64,000 nucleotides of DNA from CBDBBY01 sp965203215 (GTDB taxonomy: Bacteria > Pseudomonadota > Alphaproteobacteria > Rhodobacterales > Rhodobacteraceae). Positions 42,794 through 51,832 of the stretch are shown piece after piece (positions within the stretch are counted from its first letter, which is position 1; every line of letters begins with the position of its first letter). The stretch spans positions 2,480,001 to 2,544,000 of the forward strand of contig CBDBBY010000001.1 of the NCBI GenBank assembly GCA_965203215.1, in the 5' to 3' direction. Below the pieces are notes generated by a model. That model saw only the letters and a program-made list of their open reading frames with translations. It made no database searches and was not told where the DNA came from. A program made the translations under genes and the position numbers.

Positions 42794-43897
42794 CTAGGCG
42801 ATTTCGCTGCAGGCGTATTGCGATTTGGCTAGCCATTCGCGATTGATCTCGACGCCCCAACCCGGCTCCCTGCCTACAGGGACGCATCCGCCTTCGACGC
42901 AATACGGCGATGTTTCGAACAGGTTGGCCTGCCATGGATAGTAGTCCTCGCTCTCTATGGAATACTCCAAATACTTGCCGCCGTTGGAAATGGATTTCAG
43001 CAAATGCATGGTGAACAAAGTTACCAAGGACAAGTTCGCGCAATGCGGCGTCACGGGCATTGCCGCTTGCGCCGCCATCCGAACGACTCTCAGAGTTCTG
43101 CAGATGCCGCCCAGATAGAGTATGTCAGGTTGCGCAACGTCGACTGCGCGCATCCGCATCATCCGCCGCCACACAGCAAGATCGCAGTCCTGCTCGCCTC
43201 CCGTAACGTCGATCGCGAGCGCATCCGCAACCTGTTTCGTCTGCTCAAGCTCCCAATAGGGACACGGCTCCTCGTAATGGCAATATCCCCAATCTTCCAG
43301 GATGCGGCCGACTTCGATAGCCCGATCCGGCTCGAAGCATGAATTCGCGTCGGCCAGCAGGTCGACGTCCGGTCCGAGGGCTTTGCGGATCGTCGGAATT
43401 ATTTCCTCAGTCCGACCGGGCCACTCGTCCTTGTTGCGACCCACCTCGGCACCGACGCGAATCTTGAAGGCGCCGAAGCCATGCTCGTCGCGCAGCCTTT
43501 TGAGACGCTCCGCCTCCGCAACCGGGGAGATGTCGCGCTTCATCGAAGACGCGTACGCTCTGAGCGGTCCCGGCTTGCCGCCGAGAAGTTCGACGACCGG
43601 CTTTCCGGCTCTTTTGCCGCGGATGTCCCACAGCGCGGTATCCAAACCGCCGATCGCGCGGCGAAGATAGGATCCGGGAAACTTGTGCTCCCGCTCCGTC
43701 ACGATGTCGAACAAATCGTCCGGATCGTCGGTCGACGCGCCCAGCGTCCAAGGCGCGACCTGCCGATGAAGCACGCGCGCGGCGATGTCCGAATTGTAGG
43801 TGGATATTTGGCCCCAGCCCTGGGCTCCGTCTTCCTCGGTCACGCGGACGAACGAGACGAACTGGTTCGAAAACGTCTCTATTCTCTTGATCTTCAT
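42794..43897 (-). CDS. Enolase-superfamily (mandelate racemase/muconate lactonizing) enzyme
   Basis: 367 residues from ATG 43897 (GGAG 7 bases ahead). The N-terminal capping domain begins MKIKRIETFSNQFVSFVRV. The barrel has AFKIRVGAEVGR at the K-x-R/K position, metal ligands in LLADANSCFEP (Asp), HYEEPCPYWE (Glu) and TGGEQDCD (Glu), and VAQPDILYLGG. Most members are sugar-acid dehydratases or racemases. It overlaps the GMC gene by four bases (ATGA) and is likely co-translated with it. Confidence 0.88.
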   Translation of the reverse strand: MKIKRIETFSNQFVSFVRVTEEDGAQGWGQISTYNSDIAARVLHRQVAPWTLGASTDDPDDLFDIVTEREHKFPGSYLRRAIGGLDTALWDIRGKRAGKPVVELLGGKPGPLRAYASSMKRDISPVAEAERLKRLRDEHGFGAFKIRVGAEVGRNKDEWPGRTEEIIPTIRKALGPDVDLLADANSCFEPDRAIEVGRILEDWGYCHYEEPCPYWELEQTKQVADALAIDVTGGEQDCDLAVWRRMMRMRAVDVAQPDILYLGGICRTLRVVRMAAQAAMPVTPHCANLSLVTLFTMHLLKSISNGGKYLEYSIESEDYYPWQANLFETSPYCVEGGCVPVGREPGWGVEINREWLAKSQYACSEIA

Positions 43898-45513
43898 GAA
43901 CGTGCTCCTTCCAATATGAGTTCCGCCGCCTTTTCGCCGACCATGATCGCGGGAGCGTTCGTATTGCCGGACGTGATGTTCGGAAATACGGAAGCATCGG
44001 CGACGCGCAGCCCTTCCGCGCCATGCACCCTGAGGCTGGCATCGACGACCGAATTCGAAACATCGCCGCCCATTCTGCAGGTGCAGCATGGGTGGTAGAC
44101 CGTCCACGCCGCCCTCCGCGCGAATCGCAGCAATTCATCATCGGATGCCGCGTCCTCGCCGGGGGAAATCTCCTGTTCCACGATCTCACGGAAAGCCGGC
44201 GTCGCGCTGAACCGGCGCATCAAGCGCATCCCGGCGAGCATGTCCTCGGCATCTTTCTCTGTCGCAAGATAGTTCGGACGTATCAACGGATGCTCAAAGG
44301 GATTCGCCGAAGCAATTTCTACGCTCCCCGTGCTTGTCGGCCTGCAGTTGCTGAATCCGACAAGCATTCCGGGAAACGGGTCAGGCGACATCATTTTGCG
44401 GTGCAGGCCTGTGGAGCGCGTGTAGCTGACCGGCGAGAAATACAGTTGCAGATTCGGTTCCCCGCCCTCTCCTCCCGTCCGGACGAATCCGCCGGCCTGA
44501 TTCAGGCTCAGCGAAAGCGAACCGCGACGCGACACAGCATAAAGCAGCCCGGCCATGGCGCGGCCGAACCAAGGCGGCAGAGATTGGTTCAATGACGGTA
44601 TTCTTGTGCGATAATGAAAATCGACCCCAAGATGATCTTGCAGATTGCGGCCCACATTCGGCGATTCTACCAGCGGCTCTATGCCGAATTTGCGCAGCAG
44701 CCCGCAGGGGCCGATCCCCGAAAGCTGCAGCAGCTGCGGGGAATTCACCGCTCCGCCGCAAAGCAAGACTTCCCGCCGAGCGCGGGCTGCTAAAATTTCA
44801 TTTCCTCTGGAATAGGAGACGCCCGCGGCTCTTCTGCCTTTGAAATCTATCCGGACCGCGTGCGCTTGAAGCATGATTCGCAAATTGGATCGCCTTATCG
44901 CGGGCCAGACATAGCTTCGCGACGCCGAGGCCCTGCGCCCTCGGGCGGTCGTAAGCTGATAGTCGAAAACGCCGAGAGACTGCTCGGCGTTGTAATCCTC
45001 GAGTCTTTCGTATCCCAGTTGCGCCGCGGCCCTGAAATACGCTCGGCAAAGTTTGTGGGCGCGGTCCGAAACGCCTTCGACCGGGAGCGGCCCCGAATCG
45101 CTGCGCCGTCCGTTTTCCCCTCTCGCCCAGCACTCGATCCGCTTGAAGACGGGCTCGACGTCTTTCCAAGCCCAACCGACCGCGCCGGCATCCGACCAGT
45201 CGTCGAAGTCGCGGGCGCGGCCGCGCGCGTACACCATGCCATTGATGGAACTGGAGCCGCCCAAGACTTTTCCGCGCGGCCAATAGATCCGCCGTCCGTC
45301 GAGCTTCGGCTCCGGCTCCGTGAAGTATTTCCAGTTCACGCTTTCATCGAAATAGCACCGTCCGTAGCCGATAGGCATCTGCACCCAAAGCGAGCGGTCC
45401 GGACCTCCCGCCTCAAGCGCCAAGACTTGATATCTCCCGCATTCGCTCAGTCGATTCGCCAATACCGAGCCCGCGGACCCCACGCCGACTATGATGAAAT
45501 CGTATTCGTCCAT
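43894..45513 (-). CDS. GMC-family oxidoreductase (choline dehydrogenase-like)
   Basis: 539 residues from ATG 45513 (MDEYDFIIVGVGSAGSVLAN, the FAD-binding start). GMC signatures: RIYWPRGKVLGGSSSINGMV, GAVNSPQLLQLSGIGP and the C-terminal catalytic His segment WTVYHPCCTCRMGG followed by GLRVADASVFPNITSGNTNA. These flavoenzymes oxidise primary alcohols, choline or sugars. Coupling to the enolase-superfamily gene suggests oxidation of a sugar or polyol to an acid that is then dehydrated; inference from context. Confidence 0.92.
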   Translation of the reverse strand: MDEYDFIIVGVGSAGSVLANRLSECGRYQVLALEAGGPDRSLWVQMPIGYGRCYFDESVNWKYFTEPEPKLDGRRIYWPRGKVLGGSSSINGMVYARGRARDFDDWSDAGAVGWAWKDVEPVFKRIECWARGENGRRSDSGPLPVEGVSDRAHKLCRAYFRAAAQLGYERLEDYNAEQSLGVFDYQLTTARGRRASASRSYVWPAIRRSNLRIMLQAHAVRIDFKGRRAAGVSYSRGNEILAARARREVLLCGGAVNSPQLLQLSGIGPCGLLRKFGIEPLVESPNVGRNLQDHLGVDFHYRTRIPSLNQSLPPWFGRAMAGLLYAVSRRGSLSLSLNQAGGFVRTGGEGGEPNLQLYFSPVSYTRSTGLHRKMMSPDPFPGMLVGFSNCRPTSTGSVEIASANPFEHPLIRPNYLATEKDAEDMLAGMRLMRRFSATPAFREIVEQEISPGEDAASDDELLRFARRAAWTVYHPCCTCRMGGDVSNSVVDASLRVHGAEGLRVADASVFPNITSGNTNAPAIMVGEKAAELILEGARS

Positions 45514-45711
45514 GGCTCCCGACAATCCTCCCGGAGCGCCGACTCCGCTCATTCGCGCATATGACCTTGCGAGAAAAGCACATCGACACAATGCAAAAAA
45601 GTTGACAACTTTCGGCAAGAAGTCGCCCTGCTTGGTCGGCGGCTTCCGCGCCGCTTGCAAATTCCGTATTCAATCGAGTGGCAAGCTGAAACAAATACGG
45701 GAGAGCCGGTC

Positions 45712-47247
45712 ATGCATAACGGAAAAAACGTTCTTTTTGTCGTGATCGACCAGCTGCGGGCCGATTGTCTGCACGGAGCGCTGTCGGAATGCGTCGATCT
45801 TCCGCGCCTGAACGATCTCAAATCCGACGCGGTCACTTTCAACCGGCACTACTCCGTGACAAATCCTTGCGGACCGTCCCGGGCGAGCATGTTGACCGGC
45901 CTCTACGCGATGAACCATCGCTCCGTCCGGAACGGCACGCCCCTCCGTTCCGACCTCCTGAATCTGGCTACGGAGGTTCGAAAGGCGGGATATGAGCCGA
46001 TGCTGTTCGGATACAGCGACACGAGCGCGGATCCCCGAGGCATGCATCCCGCCGACCCTGCCTTGAAGACATTCGAGAGACCAATGCCGGGCTTCTGCGA
46101 AAAGATCGAAATGACGCTTGAAGCGAGCTACCCTTGGCGAGCCCATCTGAAGCAGCGCGGCTACAACCTCCCTGAATACTCGCAGTTCTATGTCCCGGTT
46201 TCTCCCGGCGGGCGAAAACCCACGCCGAACGATCCGGCGTTTTACGGAGCGAACAACAGCGATACCGCGTTCCTGACGGATGAATTCCTGAAGGAAATAA
46301 GCGTCCGCACCGAAGAGAGCTGGTTCGCGCATCTGACTTACATTCGGCCGCATCCTCCGCTGGTCGCGCCAGCTCCTTACAATTCCATGTACCGCCCCGA
46401 GGACATTCCGCCGCCGGTCCGCATGCGATCCGCCGAACTCCAAGCCGCCCTGCATCCGTTCATCGCGGCGGATTTGAAACGAGATGCAATCAATGAATTC
46501 GTGGATGGATGCGAAAGGTTGAACAACGAAGATGAAGACGACGTGCAAGTTCTACGCTCCGTGTATCTCGGGCTGGCGACCGAGGTCGACGCGCATGTCG
46601 GCCGCATCGTGGATTTCCTGAAAGAGACCGGCCAGTATGACAACACGCTGCTCGTGGTGACTTCCGACCATGGCGAAATGCTCGGCGATTTCCGCCAATG
46701 GGGCAAAATGACGTTTTTCGATGCGGCGTATCATACGCCGCTGATCGTCCGCGATCCGCGTCGTTCCGAAACCCATGGAGCGACTGTCGACGAATTCACG
46801 GAATCGGTAGATCTTGCGCCCACAATTCTGGAATGGATCGGCCGTCCTGCTCCGACCGGCATGAATGGATCCTCGCTATTGCCGTTTTTGGAAGGGCAGC
46901 GCCCGCAGGAATGGCGCGACGGCGCGTACTCCGAACTCGATTTCGGCGAACCGGACGCTCCGACCGCATGGCAGACCGGAACAGGTGTCGGCCTGAGGTC
47001 GGCGAACCTCGCGATCATTCGCGAGAGACGGTTCAAGCTGGTCCATTTCAACGGCGGACTTCCGCCGCTTCTATTCGACATGGAATCCGGCAAAGGCGAA
47101 ACGAATAACATTGCCAACGATCCTGCGCATTCGAAAACCCTGCTTCGCCTCACGCGGAAGCTGCTCGATCATCGCATGCGATATGCCGATCATGCGCTGT
47201 CGGACATGAAGATCACCCCGACCGGCGTCGTCAACTTCAGCCCTTAG
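45712..47247 (+). CDS. Formylglycine-dependent hydrolase, phosphonate monoester hydrolase/sulfatase type
   Basis: 511 residues from ATG 45712 (GGGAG eight bases upstream). The active-site motif is NPCGPSRASMLTG with Cys53, to be converted to formylglycine by a maturase not seen in the window. Metal and substrate residues appear in VIDQLRADCL, YIRPHPPLVAPAPYNSMY and VTSDHGEMLGD. The long run LYAMNHRSVRNGTPL and the order of motifs resemble phosphonate monoester/phosphodiester hydrolases more than classical arylsulfatases. It lies near the phosphonate genes phnY and phnA. Substrate remains uncertain between phosphonate/phosphate diesters and sulfate esters. Confidence 0.85.
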   Translation: MHNGKNVLFVVIDQLRADCLHGALSECVDLPRLNDLKSDAVTFNRHYSVTNPCGPSRASMLTGLYAMNHRSVRNGTPLRSDLLNLATEVRKAGYEPMLFGYSDTSADPRGMHPADPALKTFERPMPGFCEKIEMTLEASYPWRAHLKQRGYNLPEYSQFYVPVSPGGRKPTPNDPAFYGANNSDTAFLTDEFLKEISVRTEESWFAHLTYIRPHPPLVAPAPYNSMYRPEDIPPPVRMRSAELQAALHPFIAADLKRDAINEFVDGCERLNNEDEDDVQVLRSVYLGLATEVDAHVGRIVDFLKETGQYDNTLLVVTSDHGEMLGDFRQWGKMTFFDAAYHTPLIVRDPRRSETHGATVDEFTESVDLAPTILEWIGRPAPTGMNGSSLLPFLEGQRPQEWRDGAYSELDFGEPDAPTAWQTGTGVGLRSANLAIIRERRFKLVHFNGGLPPLLFDMESGKGETNNIANDPAHSKTLLRLTRKLLDHRMRYADHALSDMKITPTGVVNFSP

Positions 47248-47683
47248 CGCGGATGCATCCCATTTTTGGTCATGCGGCTGCGGCACGGCAAGCCTTCCAT
47301 TCGAGGACGTCGGGCCAACGCATGTTTTCGAGTCTGTATCCGGCGGCGAGCAGGGCGGTGGCGACCGCTTTCGACCAGCGGGCCGACTGTTTGAACCGGT
47401 TCCCGGCGATCCCCGGCAGAACCCGCTTCGGCTCTCAATCCGGCGCGCTTGTTCCGCCATCGAACGCGGAACGGCGACGCATTGGAGTAGTGTGCCGATA
47501 GCAACTGCATCTCGCGGTGGTCAAAATTCGGGTGGAATCGCGGCGGGAGCGGGTTGTTTTCCAGCGTCCGGTTTTTTGGTCATTCGGGGCGTTCGGCTGT
47601 TTGGCGTTCGCGGCGACGCAGAGAGCATGGAAAGCCTGTGGACAATCCTTATTTGCGCCGCATTCGAGTTTCGGGTTTCCGGC
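47248..47683. other. Intergenic with a possible transposon-related remnant
   Basis: No intact gene. On the minus strand about 47280-47440, one frame reads FKQSARWSKAVATALLAAGY then LENMRWPDVLEWKACRAAAA and a stop. A weakly similar decayed stretch occurs inside the 642-bp repeats at 51.1 and 53.4 kb. This points to a shared ancestral mobile gene of unknown type. Confidence 0.35.
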
Positions 47684-47892
47684 TCAATACTCATCCGCAG
47701 CCAAGCCGTGCAGCGGGGTATCGTCGCCGATGTTTCTCGCGTTCGGATCCGCTCCGGCATCAAGCGGAAGCTTGCCGGCATCCGCATGACCCGCTTCCGT
47801 TGCCTTGTGGGAGTATCGCCTTCGTTGGTCTTGGCGTCCGGGTTTGCGCCGCCCAGGGGCTGGCGGGATTTGCACAAGGCGTTGGCGATCAA
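47684..47892 (-). pseudogene. Ankyrin-repeat protein remnant (frameshifted)
   Basis: Two frames must be joined near 47815 to give a standard ankyrin pattern: first GGANPDAKTNEGDTP, then HKATEAGHADAGKLPLDAGA followed by DPNARNIGDDTPLHGLAADE. These are the GADPNAK..G.TPLH..A..GH repeat consensus. Only about two repeats remain and there is no start region, so it is a decayed fragment. It lies just downstream of phnY. Confidence 0.75.
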
Positions 47893-47914
47893 GACGAGCT
47901 TGCGGGCGAAGGTC

Positions 47915-49360
47915 CTACCACGGCACCGAGTAGGTCTTGACGTTGGTGAAGCTCTTCATCGCCTCGGCGACGCCCTCCTTGTACCCGAGGCCGCTGTCCT
48001 TGATTCCGCCGAATGGCGACATTTCGATTCGGAAGCCGGGAACCTCCCAAATGTTGACCGTGCCCACCTCGAGCCCCGCGACGTACTTTTGCATCCTCCG
48101 GAAATCGTTGGTGCAAACTCCCGACGACAATCCGAACGGCGTTGAATTCGAAATCCTGACGACCTCCTCGTCGTCGTCCGGCACTCTCACGACCGGCAGC
48201 ACGGGCCCGAACGTCTCCTGCATGACGAGCTCGCATTCCGGATCGACCCGATCGATCACGATCGGCGGCAGCTGCGCGCCTCGGCGGCCGGGATCGTAGA
48301 GGATGTCCGCTCCCGACTCGGCGGCGGCGCAAACCCGCCGTTCGAATTCCGCCGCCGCATCCTCGCTCACGACCGTTCCGAGATCCGTTCCGGGATCCAT
48401 CGGATCTCCGACGACGACCGCCCTCGCGCGCTCGAGCAACTCCGGAACGAACTTGTCCGCGACTTTCTCCTGGCAAAGGATGCGCTTGACGGCAGTGCAC
48501 CTCTGCCCCGAATTCCTAGTGCCGCCCGCGACGGCCAGCGCGGCCGCGAGAGCCAAGTCCTCGTCGGCGAGATCATTGCACACGATCAAAGGATCGTTGC
48601 CGCCGAGTTCAAGCACAGTCCGCTTGTAGCCGGCCCTGTCCGCAATCATCTTCCCCACCGGTACGCTGCCGGTGAAGGTGATCAGCTCGATATTCGGGTT
48701 GGCGATCATTTCGGGACCGATTTCCTCGGGATGCCCAGTGACGACGGAGAACATCTCCGGGGGCAGCCCCGCTTCGTAAAGTATGTCGGCCAGAGCCAAT
48801 GCGGAAAGCGGAGTCAGCTCCGTCTGCTTGCATACTAGGCAATTGTTGGTCGCGACCGACGGCGCGATCTTGTGCGCGACCATGTTCAGCGGATGGTTGA
48901 ACGGCGTGATCGCCGAAATCGCCCGCAACGGTTCGCGCATTGTGAAAATTTTCCGCGATTTGCCGCCGGGTGTTATGTCGCAGGAGAAGATTTCACCGTC
49001 GTCCAGAATGCAAAGCTGGCCCGCCAGATTGAAAACGTCGCAAGCCCGTCCGACCTCGTACAGCGAATCCTTCTTCGAAATGCCCAGTTCCAAGGTCAGT
49101 GTGTTCGATAGCGCGTCCCGGCGGCCATGCAGGATTTCCGCCGTCCTGAACAATATCCTCTGACGATCATGCCTCGAAAGCTTCGGGACGAAATCGGCTG
49201 CCAACTGCAGTGCTTTCCGAGCGTGCCGGGACTCGCCCGCGGGAACCGTGGCGAACGCTTTGCCGTCATACGGATATACGACGTCGATGCTGCTTTCCGC
49301 ATCCACTTGCTCGCCAGCTATCCGCAGCTTTTCGTGCAAAATCTCGAAATCTTCAGACAT
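47915..49360 (-). CDS. phnY: Phosphonoacetaldehyde dehydrogenase (aldehyde dehydrogenase family)
   Basis: 481 residues from ATG 49360. ALDH motifs: ISAITPFNHPLNMVAHKIAP, FTGSVPVGKMIADRAG, VLELGGNDPLIV (Glu about 252) and NSGQRCTAVKRIL (nucleophile Cys about 286). Overlap of eight bases with phnA, and phnW remnants behind, identify it as the PhnY of the 2-aminoethylphosphonate route, which oxidises phosphonoacetaldehyde to phosphonoacetate. Sequence alone would only give non-acylating ALDH; the specific call rests on context. Confidence 0.88.
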   Translation of the reverse strand: MSEDFEILHEKLRIAGEQVDAESSIDVVYPYDGKAFATVPAGESRHARKALQLAADFVPKLSRHDRQRILFRTAEILHGRRDALSNTLTLELGISKKDSLYEVGRACDVFNLAGQLCILDDGEIFSCDITPGGKSRKIFTMREPLRAISAITPFNHPLNMVAHKIAPSVATNNCLVCKQTELTPLSALALADILYEAGLPPEMFSVVTGHPEEIGPEMIANPNIELITFTGSVPVGKMIADRAGYKRTVLELGGNDPLIVCNDLADEDLALAAALAVAGGTRNSGQRCTAVKRILCQEKVADKFVPELLERARAVVVGDPMDPGTDLGTVVSEDAAAEFERRVCAAAESGADILYDPGRRGAQLPPIVIDRVDPECELVMQETFGPVLPVVRVPDDDEEVVRISNSTPFGLSSGVCTNDFRRMQKYVAGLEVGTVNIWEVPGFRIEMSPFGGIKDSGLGYKEGVAEAMKSFTNVKTYSVPW

Positions 49361-50603
49361 CTGTTGCTTCCCTGCTCGCGGCCGACGCCGCGATTTGGAA
49401 TGCATCATAGTTCCGGAGGAGTCCTTCCTCCGGCATCTCCACAGCCCGATTCACAATGAACGGCACCTGCTGCTCGCTCAGCCCGCCGTGGGAACGAAGC
49501 GGAGCGTCGAGCATCGACAAATCGTGGCTTTTCTCCGAAATCCCGATCGTCATGCGCTCTTCTGCAATCAAGACGATGTCGCCGATTCTGTCGGGCGGAA
49601 GATCGAACTTCGCAGCGGCCGCTTTTCTAGTTTCCGCAACCTTGATCCCAGAAACGGATCTGAAGTTTGAAACGATCTTCCTGACATTGTCGCCCGGCTC
49701 CAGATAGATTGTTGCGAAAGAGCCCAGAGACCCGTGGTGAGCGATGTAGGGATCGGTTATCGGCAAGATCACTCTGGCGGAATCATGCCCCGTCCATTGG
49801 TTCAGGATATCCTGAACGAAAACCACGGACGGACCGCCGTCTGATCCATGCTTAGGCTTCATCCCGTGGTCTGCAGTCACGACTACGACGGCGCCGCTGG
49901 AATCAAGCATTCCGATATACTTGTCGCACATTGCGCAAAATGCGTTCGCGACCGGATGCCCCGGCTCGAACTTGTGCTGAATGTAATCCGTCGTGGTGAG
50001 ATACATGACGTCCGGCTTCCATTCTCGCATCAGCTTGACGCCCGCGGCGAGAACGAACTCTGAGAGCTCGGCGGAATAGGTTTCGGGTTGCGGCCTTCCG
50101 AGCCATCGATCAACGGCACCAATCCCGTTCAGATCCTGCGTCGTCGCGCGCGCGCGTTCAGCCGAAAAGCGGATCGTTCTCTCGTTGCCGACGTTCAGCC
50201 TGCTTCCGAGGAGGGCCAGCAACTTGTCCTTGGCAGTGATCACCGCCACCCGGCCTCCGACCCAGCTTGCCTCTTGGAAAATCGTCGGCGCCCGCAGGAA
50301 TTCGGCGTCATCCATCATGACTTCCCACCCCGACTCCTGATCGTAGAAATAATTTCCGCAAATCCCGTGAACGGACGGCGGACGGCCGGTCGCGATCGAC
50401 ATGTTGTTCGGATTCGTGAACGACGGCATGGCGCACAAAGCCGTGCGGGAAACGCCTTTGGCGCTGATCGAATCCAGCGAAGGCGTAAGGCCTGCGGCCG
50501 AAGCCTTCTCGAGATACTCCGGCTCGCACCCGTCAAGGCAAACTACGACCATCGGCACCGAGCACGCAGGGTAGTCGCGCTCATTCACTCTGAAGCCGCG
50601 CAA
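49353..50603 (-). CDS. phnA: Phosphonoacetate hydrolase
   Basis: 416 residues as drawn from TTG 50603; GTG at 50588 is a good alternative. It is a member of the alkaline phosphatase/nucleotide pyrophosphatase fold: VVVCLDGCEPEYLEKA (metal Asp), PSFTNPNNMSIATGRPPSVHG (nucleophile Thr), TTTDYIQHKFEPGHP and VVTADHGMKPKHG (metal ligands). It cleaves the C-P bond of phosphonoacetate to acetate and phosphate. Its stop overlaps phnY and its start is 14 bases after the phnW remnant. Confidence 0.95.
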   Translation of the reverse strand: MRGFRVNERDYPACSVPMVVVCLDGCEPEYLEKASAAGLTPSLDSISAKGVSRTALCAMPSFTNPNNMSIATGRPPSVHGICGNYFYDQESGWEVMMDDAEFLRAPTIFQEASWVGGRVAVITAKDKLLALLGSRLNVGNERTIRFSAERARATTQDLNGIGAVDRWLGRPQPETYSAELSEFVLAAGVKLMREWKPDVMYLTTTDYIQHKFEPGHPVANAFCAMCDKYIGMLDSSGAVVVVTADHGMKPKHGSDGGPSVVFVQDILNQWTGHDSARVILPITDPYIAHHGSLGSFATIYLEPGDNVRKIVSNFRSVSGIKVAETRKAAAAKFDLPPDRIGDIVLIAEERMTIGISEKSHDLSMLDAPLRSHGGLSEQQVPFIVNRAVEMPEEGLLRNYDAFQIAASAASREATDV

Positions 50604-50617
50604 CGCTTCGACCCCGC

Positions 50618-51094
50618 TTACCAGGCCGTTGCGCGTGGCGACGCGTCGTCCACGCCCATTTCGACCAGCGCGTCCTGAACAGCGTCCACTGCCTGCTCCA
50701 TCACCTTTTCATCGATCACGCCAATGCATCCGATGCGGAACGAATCCGCTTCGGCAAGCTTGCCCGAATATATCACGAAACCCTTGCTTTTCAGAACGCG
50801 GCGCAATGTCTCGAATTCGAGCGGAGTCTCGGCCGCGTTCAGCGGCAGCGCTCCGAACGAACTCATGCAGTCAACGAGCAGCTTCCTGCCGGATTGGCGG
50901 ACTGCGGCAGCGATTTCATCCAGCGGATTGAGCAAGCCGGAACTGGTCTCGCAATGAATTGCGGCGACATGCGATATTTCGGCATCGCGTTCGATCACGG
51001 CGGCAGAGATTCCGGCGTCTCGAGCACGGCGGCTCGCCGTCCGATTCTATCGAGAATTTTGACGACCCACTTCCCGTAGGCTCCGTTCACCAAT
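50618..51094 (-). pseudogene. phnW: 2-aminoethylphosphonate:pyruvate transaminase, 3' fragment
   Basis: C-terminal remains of PhnW. The segment from 51093 reads LVNGAYGKWVVKILDR in frame, hits a stop at about 50995 and continues in another frame as AAIHCETSSGLLNPLDEI. Near 50820 the sequence jumps from FGALPLNAAETP to FETLRRVLKSKGFVIYSGKL. Normal PhnW has about 130 further residues here, including the PLP-binding lysine, so they are deleted. The upstream border is the 2.9-kb composite element with CCAAT duplication. It cannot be functional. Confidence 0.92.
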
Positions 51095-51736
51095 GGGTCC
51101 ATCGCAACAAAGGTACATGGCGCGACATGAGGTCGGCTTCGGTCGTTTTCGCGCGCAATCTGTTGCTGATCGGTGACAGCGCAGGCGGTTTTCCGTCGGC
51201 TTTTGCACTCAACGGCTCGGCCTGCGTGCGAATCAACATGCTCGACAGGTTCGACTTGTCAGACGAAAGACTCCGCGATGCCCTCGACTCCTCCCGCTGA
51301 AGTCGCTTCGTGAAGCAGCGCCGGTCCCGAGGGCTGCCGAGCGCGAAAAAGCCGGACACATCAAGCCAATGCCGGTCATGGGGTGCATCCCGATCTTGTT
51401 GGTCAAACGGCGGCGCGATGCGGCCTCCAATCGGGGAAGCCGGCCCGACGGTTGTTTTCAGTTCAGCATTTGAAGGCGATCAGAGCGTCGGCCCCGCTTT
51501 CGACCGGCGGCGCCTCTCCCTCCTTGTCCCCGAAACATGGCGCACCCCAGTCAGGCTACGGATGCACATGCCTTTGTTGGACAAACCGAGACCTTTCTTG
51601 GCTTCATCGGGCGCGCGCAGGCCGGGCCGTTGAGTGCAAAAGCCGCCTGCGCTGTCACTGATCGGCAACAGACTGCGCGCGAAAACGATCGAAACCGACC
51701 TCATGTCGCGTCATGTACCTTTGTTGCGATGGACCC
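51095..51736. repeat. 642-bp repeat, left copy, with long inverted ends
   Basis: Starts GGGTCCATCGCAACAAAGG and ends with its complement. The first and last ~125 bases form an imperfect inverted repeat (estimated 85-90% matching). The middle has no intact ORF but includes a degenerate minus-strand stretch similar to a remnant at 47.3 kb. All short ORFs are the same as in the right copy, indicating recent duplication or gene conversion. Confidence 0.85.
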
Positions 51737-51832
51737 TACCTGGCTTCTAGGGGCAAACCCGATTTTCGACTGGTTGCGTTGCGCCCGCCGTTTCTGCAAT
51801 CTGCAACGGCCAACAGAAAGGAAACGAACACC

